NCBI GenBank assembly: GCA_000411415.1
Contig: KE150450.1
Coordinates: 1 to 45,044, forward strand
From: Actinomyces sp. HPA0247
GTDB lineage: Bacteria; Actinomycetota; Actinomycetes; Actinomycetales; Actinomycetaceae
Length of the DNA stretch: 45,044 nt
Direction: 5' to 3'
The notes under the pieces: model-generated
What the model saw: only the letters and a program-made list of their open reading frames with translations
Told to the model about the DNA's origin: nothing
Databases searched by the model: none
Position numbers and translations under genes: made by a program
In this document: in pieces, positions 43,530 through 45,044 of the stretch
Layout of the letters: every line of letters begins with the position of its first letter
Numbering within the stretch: the stretch's first letter is position 1

Positions 43530-45044
43530 TCAGGAACGCGTCCCGAAGGGGTTGTACGGCTTATCGCCCTGCTGACCCTGGTTGTAGCCCTGCTGACCAT
43601 ACTGATTCTGGCCGTACTGAGGCTGCTGACCGTACTGCTGCTGGCCATACTGGCCCTGTGCCGCCTGGGGAGCCTGGAAGCCACCCTGCTGCTGAGCACC
43701 GGGGTAACCGCCCTGCTGACCATACTGCTGACCCTGCTGGCCATACTGCTGCTGAGCACCCGGGTAACCGGCCTGCTGGCCCTGCTGACCGTACTGCTGC
43801 TGACCCTGCTGGCCGTACTGCTGCTGGTTACCCTGCGGGGCCTGGAAACCACCCTGCTGGCCATACTGCTGCTGGCCCTGCTGGTTACCCTGCGGAGCCT
43901 GGAAACCACCCTGCTGGCCCTGCTGACCGTACTGCTGCTGGCCAGGCTGGTTCATGGGTGCCCCAGTGAAAGCGCCACCGAAAGCGTTCGGGTTATCGAC
44001 CGGCGCAACCTTGCCATTCTTGAGCTCCAGGAGCAGGAGACCGCCGGAGACACCGAGGCCAATCGAGAAGAGGAAGAAGAGAATACCGCCAATGCTGGGA
44101 GTCGCTTTACCGAGAATGCTCAGGAACTGGAGCACGCCCAGCAGGGCAACCACGATCGCCGCGATACCCGAGGACAGGAACGCCCACTTCTGATTCGTGA
44201 ACCAGTAGGCAGCTCCCAGGCCAAGGACGACCAGCATGAGGACGATGTGGAAGAAGGCGTAACCGCCCGCCCCCAGCATCGAGAAGGACATGCCGTACAC
44301 CGACGCGAACGGCAGGATCATCGACACGATCGAGAGCACGAAGGACGCCGCCATGCCGATGAGCGCGTACGTCGCGCGCACGGAGCGGCCCTTCACCTTG
44401 CCGGTCTCGTTGACGACAGCGTTCTGGAACTGGTTGAACGCCGTGTTCGCGGCCGCACCGAACTGCTGTGCCGCAGCCCCAAACTGCTGTCCAGTCGACG
44501 CGCCCTGCTGAGCACCCGGGGCAGCGTACGGGGACTGCTGACCGGTCGGCGCATACCCCTGCGGACCGCTCTGAGCGGCGTACGGGGACTGCTGGCCCGC
44601 CTGCGAACCGTACTGCGCCTGGCCGTAGCCCTGCGGAGCACCGGCGGCATGGGCCGGGTTCTGGCCGTAAGCGGAGGCCTGCGCCGCAGCGTTTTCCTCG
44701 GCAGCAATCTCGGCCATGGAACGCTCACGGGTTCCTTCCACGATCGTGCGCTCGAGATCCTCGTCCGAGATCGACGAGGCCATATCCGCAGGAGTCTCCG
44801 TCACGGGTGCCACCTGGGGCGCCTCGTTGATCGGCTCAGGCTCAACGACCGGCTGAACATCCTCAACCACGGGAGCAGCCTCAGTTTGAGGAGCACCCCA
44901 CCCATCGGACTGCACAAGCTCGGGCTCGGCAACCAGCTCAGGCTCAACGACCGGCTGAACATCCTCAACCACGGGAGCAGCCTCGGCCTGAGGAGCACCC
45001 CACGCATCGGACTGCACAGGCTCAACCACAGGCTCGGGCTCGAC
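43530..45044 (-). CDS. Q/G-rich repeat membrane protein (N-terminus missing)
   Basis: At least 504 residues, running off the right edge without a convincing start; a GTG at 45029 is internal to a repeat. The visible N-terminal part is acidic, Pro/Val/Glu-rich and repeated, then Gln/Ala/Gly-rich, then four membrane helices near the middle (from ALIGMAASFVLSIVSMILPFASVYG to the LLLLELKNG end), and last a tail of about 150 residues made of YGQQGQQ, GGFQAP and similar repeats. The tail should be disordered and cytoplasmic or surface-exposed. The function is unknown; similar layouts are seen in actinobacterial envelope proteins. The low complexity argues for caution about homology. Confidence 0.7.
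   Translation of the reverse strand, partial: VEPEPVVEPVQSDAWGAPQAEAAPVVEDVQPVVEPELVAEPELVQSDGWGAPQTEAAPVVEDVQPVVEPEPINEAPQVAPVTETPADMASSISDEDLERTIVEGTRERSMAEIAAEENAAAQASAYGQNPAHAAGAPQGYGQAQYGSQAGQQSPYAAQSGPQGYAPTGQQSPYAAPGAQQGASTGQQFGAAAQQFGAAANTAFNQFQNAVVNETGKVKGRSVRATYALIGMAASFVLSIVSMILPFASVYGMSFSMLGAGGYAFFHIVLMLVVLGLGAAYWFTNQKWAFLSSGIAAIVVALLGVLQFLSILGKATPSIGGILFFLFSIGLGVSGGLLLLELKNGKVAPVDNPNAFGGAFTGAPMNQPGQQQYGQQGQQGGFQAPQGNQQGQQQYGQQGGFQAPQGNQQQYGQQGQQQYGQQGQQAGYPGAQQQYGQQGQQYGQQGGYPGAQQQGGFQAPQAAQGQYGQQQYGQQPQYGQNQYGQQGYNQGQQGDKPYNPFGTRS
44841..45044 (-). repeat. 102-bp tandem repeat in the Q/G-rich gene
   Basis: Two in-frame 102-bp (34-codon) copies, at 44841-44942 and 44943-45044, nearly identical over their first three quarters. 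They encode the P/V/E-rich stretch around SDAWGAPQ and VVEDVQPVVEP. More copies may lie beyond the window edge. Confidence 0.8.

Overview
The window looks like chromosomal DNA of a high-GC oral actinobacterium of the Actinomyces/Schaalia type. Four things point there: an actinobacterial rRNA operon, a WhiB regulator beside a PdtaS-type kinase, GatCAB with an actinobacterial-style LigA, and a secreted dextran-active enzyme that fits dental plaque. Genus and species are inferred from gene content and base composition, because no search could be run.

Layout. 1-5600: a complete rRNA operon on the minus strand (16S, 23S, 5S; no tRNA in the spacers) with a strong promoter. 5600-24900: housekeeping genes. 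These are an ACT-domain malic enzyme, gatC-gatA-gatB, a cardiolipin-synthase-like phospholipase D protein, ligA, an orphan FHA/FtsK-type membrane ATPase, a WhiB1-like regulator facing a PdtaS-like kinase, a DUF2505 protein, an OsmC-thyA-dfrA run, an MFS transporter and fumC. 24800-26700: an odd intergenic inverted repeat, a TauE/SafE transporter and a flavodoxin-fold oxidoreductase.

26750-34000: a type I restriction-modification locus (hsdR; hsdM-hsdS). It is interrupted by two small plus-strand genes, a Panacea-domain protein that appears to start at ACG and a DUF2188 protein. 34500-37320: a secreted GH66 enzyme with CBM35 and ricin-type lectin modules. 37445-39544: an uncharacterised 699-residue coiled-coil protein between two nearly identical 46-bp terminator-like direct repeats. 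39700-45044: a small conserved protein, a DUF4232 lipoprotein, a LysP-like permease, an MgtC-family protein, and a Q/G-rich membrane protein that runs off the right edge.

The most unusual signal is at DNA level. The 12-mer ACGAGGCCGGGG (or its complement) occurs 13 times exactly and about seven more times with one or two changes. Copies lie on both strands, between genes and inside genes in different reading frames, and several form the arms of terminator hairpins. Chance alone predicts well under one copy. The most likely undescribed functions are this repeat family, the 699-residue cassette protein, and the Panacea/DUF2188 insert in the restriction locus.
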